Assembly: GCA_963575745.1 (NCBI GenBank)
Contig: CAUYUJ010020244.1
Span: 92,501 to 156,500 of the forward strand
Origin: Prorocentrum cordatum
Lineage: Eukaryota > Sar > Dinophyceae > Prorocentrales > Prorocentraceae
DNA: 64,000 nt
Direction of reading: 5' to 3'
In this document: positions 33,239-43,753 of the stretch, piece after piece
Layout: every line of letters begins with the position of its first letter
Position numbering within the stretch: position 1 is the stretch's first letter
Position numbers and translations under genes: made by a program
The notes under the pieces: generated by a model
Databases searched by the model: none
What the model was told of the DNA's origin: nothing
The model's input: the letters and a program-made list of their open reading frames with translations, nothing else

Positions 33239-33407
33239 TTTAAGTCGCGCAGGTCCCTCTACAGGGGGGAAGCTTCAAGCATAGTCAACAAAAAATAGTC
33301 CGAGGACTATTTGTTTACCATCATCCTTGGCTCTTTTGGAACAGTTGTTGGCTACTTTGGGCCAGTTTGGAATCTTTCTTGACTGTGGGAGGACATGCCC
33401 GACCTAA
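33239..33407. mobile_element. MITE-like element (AAGTCGGGC family)
   Basis: Imperfect ~27-bp terminal inverted repeats: TTAAGTCGCGCAGGTCC at the left, the inverse of GGACATGCCCGACCTAA at the right. The interior holds an exact small palindrome (AAATAGTCC-GA-GGACTATTT, 33294-33313). Non-coding. Confidence 0.55.
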
Positions 33408-33606
33408 GCCAAGACCAGCCTCGCAGGCAGCCGCTCCGCCGCGCGCAGGCGCACGGCCCCAGGAGGGCCATTGGCACGCCGCGGCGGCGCGCGGGTGCCG
33501 CTTCCTCGGGCGCGCTCCGCCCCAGCAGCGCGGGCCACCTAGGCGACCACGACGCCGCCCGCAGCTTGCCCGATAGCAGCGGGGACCACGCCGTGCCCCG
33601 CAGTCC

Positions 33607-34004
33607 GACGGTTCCTCCTCCTCCTCCTCCTCCTCCTCCTCCTCCCTCCTCCTCCTCCGCCTCCTCCGCCTCCGCCTCCGCCTCCTCCTCCTCCTCCTCC
33701 GCCTCCTCCTCCCCTTCGTCCTCCATCTCTCTCCTCCTCCTCCCTCCTCCTCCTCCTCCTCCTCTCCTCCTCCTCCTTCTCCTCCGCCTCCTCCTCCTCC
33801 TCCTCACTCCTCCTCCTCCTCTCCATCTCCTCCTCCTCCCTCCTCCTCCTCCTCCTCCTCCTCCTCCTCCTCCCCTCCTCCTCCTCCTTCTCCTCCTCCC
33901 TCCTCCTCCTCCTCCTCCCTCTCTCCTCCTCCTCCTCCTCCTCCTCCTCCTCCTCCTCCTCCTCCTCCTCCTCCTCCTCCTCCTCTCTCCTCCTTCCTCC
34001 TCTC
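33607..34004. repeat. (TCC)n microsatellite
   Basis: Dense TCC with TCCGCC patches. The non-repetitive flanks 33410-33606 and 34090-34200 share GCAGGCAGCCGCTCCGCCGC. Confidence 0.95.
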
Positions 34005-34231
34005 CCCCGGTCCGGCACACCCGCGAGGGGCGACGTCCGCCTCTGACCAGTCGACGGCGTCGTACCCGCTGTGATTTGTGGTGCAGAGGCGCGGGCCGAG
34101 AGCAGGGCCTCGCAGGCAGCCGCTCCGCCGCGCGCAGCGGATCGCGGTCCCAGAGGGCTATGGGTCTGCACGATGCGGCGGCGCACAGCTGCAAGTTCCA
34201 ACGGCGCGCTCCGCCTTACAGTGGGGGCCCA

Positions 34232-34806
34232 TGCCAAGGAACACCCTTCTTGCCTCCAGGGTGCCCTGGGTTTCTTGGGTTTCGATGGTTTTGCGATGGG
34301 AAGCGCGACGTTCCCACAGCAAAAAACAGTGGACGTCCTGGGGTCTCAGGGCAGGTCTTCTTGTGGAAGGCTTCTTGTGAACTGGCCTCCTCTGCACAGC
34401 AGGCGCGTCGAAGCAGAAATTTGCCTGTCCGCAGGTGCCCCGCGGAAGCCTGTGTGTGTGTGTATGCGCTATCCTCCGAGGGCCCCGGGGGCCCACGAAA
34501 GCCTTGGGGCGCGCCGGGAAGCTGCAAGCTCGACGACAGACGTGCCCCCAGATGTGTCTTGTGGCTAGCTTCGCCATGGCAGGTGTCCGCACCAGCAACG
34601 GACCACCAGAGCGACCACGACTCCGCCCGCAGCCCCTCCGATACAGTGGAGGCCAGTCCACAAGAAGCCTTCCACAAGAAGACCAACCCTGAGACCCCAG
34701 GACGTCCACCTGGTTTTTGCTGTGGGAAAGTCGCGATTCCCATCGCAAAACCATCGAAACCCAAGAAACCCAGGGCACCCTGGAGGCAAGAAGGGTGTTC
34801 CTTGGA
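34232..34806. repeat. Long inverted repeat, ~160-bp arms
   Basis: The left arm (34232-34392) is the imperfect inverse of 34648-34806. Both arms carry AAGGAACACCCTTCTTGCCT, GGGTTTCGATGGTTTTGCGA and GTGGACGTCCTGG with GTCTCAGGG (or inverses). The spacer is ~255 bp. Long minus-strand readings across it are low-value shadows. Confidence 0.85.
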
Positions 34807-34984
34807 CTCCGTGCCCCGCAGTCCGGCATACGGCGGGGGCAGCAGCGGCGGACGGCGACCATTTTTGACCAATCGGTTGGCGTCGGGCGACACGGAGCCG
34901 CGACCTGGCATCGCGCACAGGAGCACTCCTTGCATGGCGCCCATGGGCCCGACAAAGGCGCCGATCCCATCCGATCGCTCCTCT

Positions 34985-35436
34985 TCTCTGCCTCTTCGTC
35001 GTCGTCGTCCTCCTCCTCCTCCTCCTCCACCTCCTCCTCTTCCTCCTCCTCCTCCTCCTCTGTTTACTCGTTCCCCCTCCTCTTCATCTTCCTTCACTGG
35101 GTACGCTCCTCCTCCTCCTCCTCCTCCTTCTCCTCCACAGTGCTCCTCTTGTTGGAGTTGGAGATGTAGGGGGAAGTAGGGGCAAGTTGCAAAACGTAGG
35201 GAGGAGGAGGAGGAGGAGGAGGAGGAGGAGGAGGAGGAGGAGGAGGAGGAGGAGGAGGAGGAGATGGAGGCGAAGGGGAGGAGGAGGCGAGGAGAGGAGG
35301 AGGAGGAGGAAGGGGAGGAGGAGGAGGAAGGGGAGGAGGATGCGAAGGAAGAAGAAGAGGAGGAGGCGGAGGAGGAGGAGGAGGAGGAGGAGGAGGAGGA
35401 GGGGGAGGACGACGACGACGACGAGGAGTAGGAGTA
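34985..35436. repeat. (TCC)n then (GGA)n microsatellites
   Basis: TCC at 34985-35145 and GGA at 35198-35436, again in opposite polarity. Confidence 0.95.
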
Positions 35437-35635
35437 GGGAGGAGATGAGGTCCCTTGCTTCCCCTCGGGCTTGCGCCCCTCCTCCCCCACCGCGGGGGGG
35501 CTATGAGGCAGCGGCCCGTGCAGTCATGTGATGTGCTGGTTTCCCGCGTGGCTGGGACTATCGGCCAGCACGCCAAACCCTTGTGGCCATTCGCCCCAAG
35601 GAGGGACGGATGCCAGGGTGGCGGATTCAGCAGGC

Positions 35636-35790
35636 GGAGGAGGAGGAGGAGGAGGAGGAGGTGCAACAGGAGGTCCTTCTGCTTCTGGAAGCGGAAGAGG
35701 GGGACAAGCACGGGGACTACCGTAGCCCCCGCAGATGCGGGTGGACAAGCAAGAGGACTACCTTAGCCCCCGCAGTTGCGGGTAAGAGCG
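35636..35790 (+). repeat. (GGA)n and a 40-45-bp tandem duplication
   Basis: GGA at 35636-35662. Then two units ACAAGCA(C/A)G(G/A)GGACTACC...CCCCGCAG(A/T)TGCGGG at 35704-35788. Each ends in a small CCCGCA/TGCGGG hairpin. Confidence 0.75.
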
Positions 35791-35849
35791 AGGGCGCGGG
35801 GGGGGGGGGAAGGTGCGGGGCACGGGCGCGGGACCCCCCCTCGCAGAGG

Positions 35850-36200
35850 CAGCGCTTCTCGCTCGCTCGTGCCCTCGCCGCCGCCCTCCTCGCCGCCCCT
35901 TTGCCGCCCTCGCCGCCGCCCCTTCGCCGCCGCCCTTGCCGCCGCTCCGTCTGCCCCAGGGGCGCGGCGCTGCCGCCCTCGTCGCCCTCGCCGCCCTCGC
36001 CGCCGCACTCGCCGCCGCCGCCCTCGCCGGTCCCTCGTTGCCACCCCTCGCCGCCGCTGCGCCCGCCGCGGCCCCCGAGGGCGCGGCGCTGCCGCGGCGC
36101 CCGTCCCCCCACGGCAGCCCCCGCCGGGGCGCCGCCGCCGCCCGCGAGGCGTCGTCGCCCTCGGCGGCCGCGCCTCCGCCGCAGCCGCCGCCGCCCGTCG
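35850..36200. repeat. GCC-rich low-complexity tract
   Basis: CCGCCCTCGCCGCCG-type units. Open in all frames, so open frames carry no information. Confidence 0.8.
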
Positions 36201-36439
36201 CAGTCATCGTCCGTCGTCGGTCCCGCGTCCTTCGTTCGGCGGCGAGCAGCCATAACCGGCGGCGAGGCTCGAACCTCGCGTGTTCTGCTGGGTCTTCGGC
36301 CTCGGGGGGCCGTGTTCGGGCCCCCGGACCCCGCGACTCGATCCGATGTGAAAAACCGCGTCGGATGGACGCCAGGAGGGGTCCGGGGACCGATTTTGAC
36401 CGATATTCGGCGGCGCGCCCGGGGGGGGGGAAGTGAGAA

Positions 36440-36540
36440 GAGAAGGCCTTCTCAGAAGGCGGCGGGGCTTCTCAGAAGGCTGTGTGCTTCGGGAAGGCTT
36501 AGAAAACTTCTCAGAAGGCTGAGGGACTTCCGAGCATCTT
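36440..36540 (-). repeat. TTCTCAGAAG near-palindrome cluster
   Basis: CTTCTCAGAAGGC occurs several times. The segment GGAAGGCTTAGAAAACTTCT, continuing into CAGAAGGCTG, is the inverse of 31045-31075. This is the same dispersed family in opposite orientation. Confidence 0.75.
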
Positions 36541-36656
36541 TTTGTTCTTACCCTGGCGACCGCAGCATCGATCCCGCATCTCCGAGTGCCAGCCTGCAAA
36601 CCAGGACGGGGTGACACCCAGCCATTGCAAAGCCGGAGCGCACGGCTGAGCAGAGT

Positions 36657-36896
36657 ATAGAGGAGGAGAAGGAGGAGGAGGAGGATGCGAAGGAGGAGGA
36701 GGAGGAGGAGGAGGAGGAGGGTGAGGATAAGAAGGAGGAGGAGCGAGGGAGGGGAGGGGAGGAGAGGAAGGGGACGGGAGGAGGAGGAGGATGAAGCAGG
36801 AGAGAGAATAGGAGGAGGAAGGAGAGGGAGGCGAGGAGGAGGAGATGAGGAAGAGAGAGGAGTGGAAGGAGGGGGAGGGAGGAGGAGGAGGAGGAG
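36657..36896. repeat. (GGA)n microsatellite
   Basis: GGA/GGGA array. Confidence 0.95.
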
Positions 36897-37125
36897 GGAT
36901 TACACGACCTCGAGATCAACAATCGGTGGTGTAGGTTCGAGCTGCACCTCGGGGAGGCGCGCCCCTTCGCACTCCCCCCCCCGGGCCGGCCGCCGACTCG
37001 TCGTGCTCGCCCCTCCCGCCGTCACGGCCGGCGCAGCCGCCGCGGCCGCCTCGGCCGTGGGGCTTTCGTCGTTGTCGTGCTCCGTCGTTGTCCGTCCTCC
37101 TCCGTCTTGATCGCTGCCGTCGTTT

Positions 37126-37162
<37 letters not shown>

Positions 37163-37171
37163 CCGTCGCCG

Positions 37172-37219
<48 letters not shown>

Positions 37220-37265
37220 CCGTCGTCGCCGTCGTCGCTGCCGTCGTCGTCGCCGTCGTCGTCTT

Positions 37266-37306
<41 letters not shown>

Positions 37307-37735
37307 TCGTCGTCGTTCGAGGTGCGAGGCCTCTGGACGTCTGCCGCCCTCCGTCGGGCCATCCCGGAGGCCTCCTCGTCGCCACGGCAGGGCTCCCCTC
37401 GCAGTTGTGGCCGAAACGCCCCCGTCGTTGTACGTCGTCGTCGTCGTCGTCGTTGTCGTCGTCGTCGTCGTTTTCGTCGTCGTCGTCGTTGTCGACGTCG
37501 TCGTCGCCGTCGTCGTCGTCGTCGCACGCCGCACGTCGTACGTCGTACGTACGTCGTCGTAGTCGTCCTTCTTCCTTCTTACATAGTCGTCCTTCGTCGT
37601 CGTCATCCTTCGTCATCCTCCCTCGTCGTCGTCGTCGTCGTCTTTCGTGTCTATCGTCGTCGTCTGTCGTCTCTGTCGTCGTCTCCTTTCGTGTCTGTCG
37701 TCGTCGTCTTTCGTCGTCGTCGTCCTCGGCTTCTT
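37126..37735. repeat. (CGT)n microsatellite
   Basis: CGT and CGTCGC blocks interrupted at 37318-37430 by GC-rich non-repetitive DNA. A second TCC patch lies at 37880-37935. Confidence 0.95.
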
Positions 37736-38064
37736 CAGGGGGCCGCAGGGAACCCGACTCGCAAAGCGAAGCGAGGATTCTTGTGATGCTTTCACGATCC
37801 TATTTTTTTTTTGCAGGCGATTGTCGCACGGATCGCGGAAATGCCTCGTCGTCGTTGTCGTCCCTGCCACCCGTGCCGCGCGCCGATCGTCCTCCTCCTT
37901 CTCCTCCTCCTCCTCCTCTTCCTCCTCCTCCTCCTGTTCTTCATCATCATCGTCATCAGTACACATATAACGGCGCACCGGGTCCGAGGGCCCGGGGCCG
38001 GGACCCCGACCACAAATGTGCGCCCCGGGGGGCCCGGAGGCTCGTCGGGGCTTGCCGGAGGCCT

Positions 38065-39345
38065 CCCCAGTCAGACAAGACGGCCCAAGAAGCGCCCAAG
38101 ACGGCCCAAGAAACTTCCAAGAGGCCTCCAAGAGGGCTCCGAGATGCTGAAGATGGCCTCCAGACGTCCAAGGACGCTCCCAAGAGGCCCCAAGAAGCCT
38201 CCAACATGCGTCCCAAGAGGGCCCCTAGACGCAAAAATTGGCCCATTCCCTTCGTAAAACGTACATTTTTAACAAAGTTGTCTTTTGGGCTTTCCGACGT
38301 TACAGGACGGCCCAAGAGGCGCCCAAGACCGCCCCAAGACGGCCCAAGAAGCTTCCAGAGGGCCCCAGGACAGCCCAAGAGGGCCCCAAGACGGCCCAAG
38401 AGGCGCCCAAGATGGCCCAAGAGGGCCCCAAGACGGGCCCAAGAGGGGGCCCAGAGGGGGCCACGAACCGCAAGCTCGAGCCTTCCGCCCCAAGAGGCCG
38501 CCAGGAGGCCCCCAGGAGGCCCCTCAAGAGGCCCCAGGAGACCCCAGACGTCCAAGGACGCCCCCAAGAGGCCCCAAGAAGCCTCCAACATGCGTCCCAA
38601 GAGGGCCCCTAGACGCAAGAATTGGCCCATTCCCTCGTAAAACGTACATTTTTAACAAAGTCGCCTTTTGGGCTTTCCGACGTTACAGGACGGCCCAAGA
38701 GGCGCCCAAGACCGCCCCAAGACGGCCCAAGAAGCTTCCCAGAGGGCCCCAGGACAGCCCAAGAGGGCCCCAAGACGGCCCAAGAGGCGCCCAAGATGGC
38801 CCAAGAGGGCCCCAAGACGGGCCCAAGAGGGGGCCCAGAGGGGGACCACGAACCGCAAGCTCGAGCCTTCCGCCCCAAGAGGCCGCCAGGAGGCCCCCAG
38901 GAGGCCCCTCAAGAGGCCCCAGGAGACCCCAGACGTCCAAGGACGCCCCCAAGAGGCCCCAAGAAGCCTCCAACATGCGTCCCAAGAGGGCCCCTAGACG
39001 CAAAAATTGGCCCATTCCCTTCGTAAAACGTACATTTTCAACAAAGTTGCTTTTGGGCTTTCCGACGTTACAGGACGGCCCAAGAGGCGCCCAAGACCGC
39101 CCCAAGACGGCCCAAGAAGCTTCCAAGAGGGCCCCAGGACAGCCCAAGAGGGCCCCAAGACGGCCCAAGAGGCGCCCAAGATGGCCCAAGAGGGCCCCAA
39201 GACGGGCCCAAGAGGGGGCCCAGAGGGGGACCACGAACCGCAAGCTCGAGCCTTCCGCCCCAAGAGGCCGCCAGGAGGCCATCAGGAGGCCCCTCAAGAG
39301 GCCCCAGGAGACCCCAGACGTCCAAGGACGCCCCCAAGACGCTTC
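38065..39345 (+). repeat. ~384-bp tandem satellite, 3.4 units
   Basis: CGTAAAACGTACATTTT marks units at 38253, 38636 and 39022 (spacing 383 and 386 bp). Each unit has an AT-rich core (AACAAAGTTG...TTTTGGGCTTTCCGACGTT) and a long arm of GGCCCAAGAGG/CGCCCAAGA sub-repeats. Long overlapping frames on both strands come from the sub-repeats. A related inverse stretch is at 41065-41150. Confidence 0.95.
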
Positions 39346-39392
39346 GCGTCACCAATTTCTTCTCGCAACGATTCCTGGGTCTGTGACTCGAC

Positions 39393-39428
39393 AGAACCTA
39401 AGCGCGCGCGAAGCGCGCGCGTGGTTCT
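39393..39428. other. Strong short hairpin
   Basis: AGAACC...GGTTCT encloses two GCGCGCGC blocks separated by GAA. It abuts the (ATC)n array at 39430. Confidence 0.8.
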
Positions 39429-39429
39429 A

Positions 39430-39456
39430 GTATTATCATCATTATCATCATCATCG

Positions 39457-39492
<36 letters not shown>

Positions 39493-39744
39493 GCATCATC
39501 ATCATCAGCATCATCATCATGATCATCATTATCATCAGCATCATCATCATCCTTCTCCTCCTCTTCCTCCTCTTCTCCTCCTCCTCCTCCTCTTCATCTC
39601 CGACATCCTCTTTCGCCTCCCCGTGGCCCCCATCCTGCTGTGTCCTCGTCCCTGTCCTCCTCGTCCTCCTCCTCGTCCTCGTCCTGCGCCCTGCCGCCCG
39701 CCTCTTCGTCGTCCTCGTCCGCGTCCTCTTTCCCCCTTCTTTCC

Positions 39745-39792
<48 letters not shown>

Positions 39793-39796
39793 CTCC
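39430..39796. repeat. (ATC)n, (TCC)n and (CGT)n microsatellites
   Basis: ATC at 39430-39550, TCC/CGTCCT at 39550-39740 and CGT at 39745-39796. Confidence 0.9.
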
Positions 39797-39849
39797 TGCT
39801 CATCCCTCCGCCCTCCTCCCTCCTCCTGCCTCTTCCTTCCCCTACTCCG

Positions 39850-40810
39850 TAACCGTTGTTGCTCAAGACGGCATTCTTCGATCTTGCTATGGAGATGCCA
39901 CGCAGCGGGCTCATGTCCCGTTCGTCCATGTCGTTCATTTGCGGCCGCGCAACGATGTTCACCAACGACGCGATGTATCTGTCTCAAGTCCGTAATGATT
40001 TCGACGCTCCACGTGAGCAGAGTGGTACTCATGGGCATCTTCTTGCCTTGGCCTGCGCCTCGAGCGCGATACTGGAGCCTGCTGCCGCACGGCTCCCCGG
40101 CTCCTCCTTCGAGGGCGAGTCCCTCCGCATTACATGCTGAGATGGCATCGCCCCGACCAGATCCTCAAGGAGAAGACCAGGTTGCCGGGCACGGGCCTCC
40201 CAGAGCCGCCCACACAGTGGCGCCCGCAGAAGTCGTCCCTCAAGGCCTTCGCGAAGGAGGTCTTGACTGACGAGGGTTTTGGCCGGCCTCGTCTGGGACG
40301 ACGAATTTCGCGTTCTTTTCGGAGCGATTCCAGTCCACAAATTGCCCAGGAAGCGGTCCACGAGCGAGCTCGTGAACAGTGCCAAGATTACACCGCGCGC
40401 TGCCGCATACATCGAGGAAGCAACTTTCGACGGCCCCGTGCGTGACCAGGGCGAAGTCACCAGCATCAGCGGTTATCCTTGGAATCGCAGACGTGGGTAC
40501 GTGCGCGTGGATTAGCGACGTGTCCTGTTTCCGCTCCGCCCGTTCCGTTTTCTCCAGAGCCGCCACGTATGAACCAGTTTGCAGTCGTGGCCTGTTGCTG
40601 AGGCCCGTGCGCCAGACCACCTCGACGGGGTCGACGCTGCGGCGGCGCACGGTGCAGGCGAAGATGGAACGTGCCGAAGCGGATGCGGATGTTTGCAGCG
40701 CGGTTGCCCCCCCCCCCCACACACACACACTGTCGCCGCCGACAGCGACGAGTACGAGGACAGCTTCCTTGGAAGCTCGTAGTGCCCAGACTTCTTGGGC
40801 AGCTTCTTCT
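39850..40810. other. Non-repetitive stretch, no gene recognised
   Basis: Balanced composition, with open frames of 75-145 codons on both strands (e.g. 39856-40140 plus). No known domain or SL. It may hold a decayed retroelement. A CA run is at 40720-40731. Confidence 0.35.
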
Positions 40811-40814
40811 GAAG

Positions 40815-40933
40815 CCTTGGAGGGGGACTGGGTCCTCCTCCACCTCCTCCTCCTCTTCGTCCTCCTCCTCGTCGTCTTCCTCCTTCCCCCGTCCAACTTC
40901 TGGTGGTGGTGGTGGTGGTGGAAAACAGGCCCA
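40815..40933 (+). mobile_element. Microsatellite-cored foldback, 5'-truncated copy
   Basis: Keeps the right terminal repeat (GTCCAACTTCTGGTGGTGG ... GGAAAACAGGCCCATA) and part of the left (TTGGAGGGGGA) around a TCC core. It matches the complete element at 52972-53236. Confidence 0.75.
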
Positions 40934-41426
40934 TAATCTTTTTTCCCCGTCGGCCTTGCGAGCCCGCTAGGGGCACTACTTCGTGTTGGTTCCTCGTCAG
41001 TGCCCAGTGCTGTGGTGCGCGGTCGTGCAGGGCTCTTGCCACCTCGCTGTCTCTGCGTTGCGCGTGATTGGGCTCTCTTGGGCCGTTCTTGGGCCCTCCT
41101 GGGATGCCTTGGGGCCCCCTAGGGCGATATCGGGCTTCTTGGGAGGCCGTTTGGGGGCCCCTTGACTTGGTTCATCGTTTCAAGACTTGCTGCGAGCGCC
41201 AAGACAATGATCAGTTTTTGTTGTTGCGCTTTTCACAGACATCTTTCCAGCGCTTTCTTTTTCGTGGTGCGGGTGCTGAGGCTGGTTTCCGTGCGCAGAG
41301 CTGAAGTCAGGGAAGGCACGCTCTGGCACGGACTGGAACCAGTGAGAAACTGGCCTGGAAGCCCGCGGCCCGTCCGCGGCGGGCTCCGACGATGGAGAAT
41401 ACCATACCGGAGAACGTTACACCGAC

Positions 41427-41606
41427 TACAGTCGGGGCCCTGAAGAAGGAACCCTTTTCGTTGGGAAGGGGCTCCGCGTTCCTTAAGTGTTTCGCAGCTT
41501 GCCTCAGGTTTTCCTAATGCTTTCGATAGGAAATCGAAGTTTAACTTATGGAAAAAAGGGGCCTCGTTCCTTATTTAGGGTTCCTTAGGTCAACGCCCCG
41601 ACTGTA
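41427..41606. mobile_element. MITE, Tc1/mariner-like ends
   Basis: TA-CAGTCGGGGC at the left and GCCCCGACTG-TA at the right. This gives 10-bp perfect terminal repeats flanked by a TA that could be the target duplication. Inner parts of the arms also pair loosely (AAGGAACCC). About 176 bp, non-coding. Confidence 0.65.
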
Positions 41607-42117
41607 ACCGTTGTTTTAGCGTTTTCGATATCCTGGGTAGGACCGGAAAGCGTTCTACAATAATGGATTCTATGACGCCGAGCTGTAAGCGCCAGAGAAA
41701 GCACGCCTGCGGCATATTTCAGATGAGCCGAGCCTGTGGTGGCCATCCTCCTAGGTCCCGCTTGGGGGCCTTCTTGAGCTTTCTTTGGCTCCGCCGTGGT
41801 CCTCTCGGAGTTTTGGGGCTCCGTATCCTGAGCAGAAGAACGTGCGGATCCAAACGATTTCTAAATATGCATAATCGACCTGTTCTGACAATTTTGAGCT
41901 GTCAGCCCGTCTTGGAGGCCCGTTGGTTTTTTCGGGGCTCTCTTTGGCAAAGGGGTTGACTTTCCAGGGTCACCTTGGGGTTGCTTCGCGCCCGGGCTCT
42001 CTCTCTTCGCCCTCTCCTCTACCTCTTCCTTTTCCCTTTCTCCCTCTCCCCCCGCCCCTTGCTCCTTTTCCTCTCTTTCCCCCTTCTCCCCTTTCCCCGT
42101 CCCCCCTCCCTCGTCGT
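41607..42117. other. Non-coding stretch
   Basis: No gene recognised. 41990-42117 is a CT-rich tract. Confidence 0.45.
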
Positions 42118-42142
42118 CGGTGTCCTCCCTTGTCGGCGTCGT

Positions 42143-42177
<35 letters not shown>

Positions 42178-42185
42178 GTGGCGGT

Positions 42186-42255
<70 letters not shown>

Positions 42256-42302
42256 GCATCGGCGTCGGCATCGGCGTCGGCGTCGGCGGCGGCGGCGGCG
42301 TT

Positions 42303-42344
<42 letters not shown>

Positions 42345-42360
42345 TTCATCGTCGCCGTCG
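42118..42360. repeat. (CGT)n microsatellite
   Basis: Pure CGT with short GGC patches. Confidence 0.97.
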
Positions 42361-42639
42361 CACCTTCCGACTTGGTTGTCGGGTCATATCTCGGCTCCCG
42401 AGCGGCCGTTCGGGACGATCCGGCCCCCCCCCTGCAGGAACGCTCTCGGCGGGAAGTAGCTGCTGGAGAGCACCCTGAGGCTGGCAGTTGAACCGCCGAG
42501 AACCAACGAAAATGCCCCAACGTTTCGAACTTCACTGAGCTCATCCCCCCCCCAGCGTTGCCGTGCCGTCTCCTCCGCCGCCCGCCGCCCGCCCACCCCT
42601 GGCCGTCGCCGCCACCGCCACCCCGAGCAGGTCATCTCC

Positions 42640-43075
42640 CTCCCCTCCCTACCTACTCCCTCCCCTCCCCACCTACTCCCTCCCCTCCCTACCTCCTCCT
42701 CCTCCTCCTCCTCCCTACCTCCTCCTCCCTACCTCCTCCTCCCTCCCATCCTCCCTCCTCCTCCCTCCCCCTCCCCCTCCCTCCCTCCCTCCCTCCCTCC
42801 TCCTCCTCCTCCTCCTCCTCCCCTCCTCCTCCTCCTCCTCCTCCTCCTCCCCTCCTCCTCCTCCCTCCCTCCCTCCCTCCCTCCCTCCCTCCCGTCCCTC
42901 CCTCCTCCCCCCTCCCTCCCTCCCTCCCTCCCCCCTCCTCCCTCCCCTCTCCTCCCTCCTCCTCCCTCCTCCTCCCTCCCTGGCCCTCCTCTCTCCTCCT
43001 CCTCCTCTCCTCCTCCTCCTCCTCCCTCTCCTCCTCCTCCTCCTCCTCCTCCTCCTTCTCCGCCCTCTTCGTCCT
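42640..43075. repeat. (TCCC)n/(TCC)n pyrimidine tract
   Basis: CTCCCTCCC and TCC blocks. 43076-43255 is GC-rich. Confidence 0.95.
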
Positions 43076-43261
43076 CCCCCTCCCCCCCGTCTGCGGAGGC
43101 GAGCCCGTTCGCCGTGCCTTCCCTGTCCTTCGGGCGCGCGCCCAGCCCGCCGCGCGGTCAGCAGCCCCTGCAGGGCCAGCTGCGGCGCCAGCCCGCGGCG
43201 CCCGCGGGCCCTGCGGGCCCCGCCGCCGCGGCCATGCAGGCCCTCGTCGGCCCCAGATCTC

Positions 43262-43397
43262 CGCAGCATCAGCATCATCAGCATCACCATCATCAGCACC
43301 ACCGTCATCATCAGAATCATCACCCCCATCACTTATTGGTTACCAGCATCATCATAAACACCATAACCATCACCATCATCACCACCAGTACCACCAC

Positions 43398-43432
<35 letters not shown>

Positions 43433-43517
43433 GCATCAGCATCAGCATCAGCATCATCACCAACATCATCAAACCCATACTCATAATCGTAACCATAATC
43501 AGCATACTCACCACCAC

Positions 43518-43586
<69 letters not shown>

Positions 43587-43588
43587 TA
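43262..43588. repeat. (ATC)n microsatellite hosting LINE-C (left side)
   Basis: ATC array with CAC and CAG interruptions. Its last units, (ATC)8-ATT-ATC, end exactly at the SL. Confidence 0.95.
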
Positions 43589-43610
43589 TCCGTAGCCATT
43601 TTGGCTCAAG
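43589..43610 (+). other. Relict spliced leader at the 5' end of LINE-C (perfect)
   Basis: Perfect 22-nt SL with T at the variable first base. The T and first C overlap the end of the (ATC)n array. Confidence 0.97.
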
Positions 43611-43753
43611 CACGAAACGTGCGGCCTGGCGCTTCGTGCTTGGTCGCTGCCGAGGGCCAGGCTCGAGGTTATTTCAGCCTCAGGGTGTGCGCGGTGGAGG
43701 TGCTTCTATTAGCCCTGTCAGATCCAACCTTCTGGGACGTTCTGGCTGCCGCG

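Noticed and set aside
36270-36940. tRNA T-arm-like sequences (inverse of GGCTCGAACCTC near 36260; GTAGGTTCGAGCTGCAC near 36929)
   Set aside because: Stem and loop lengths do not fit a T-arm in the first case. Neither has a D-arm, anticodon arm or acceptor stem.
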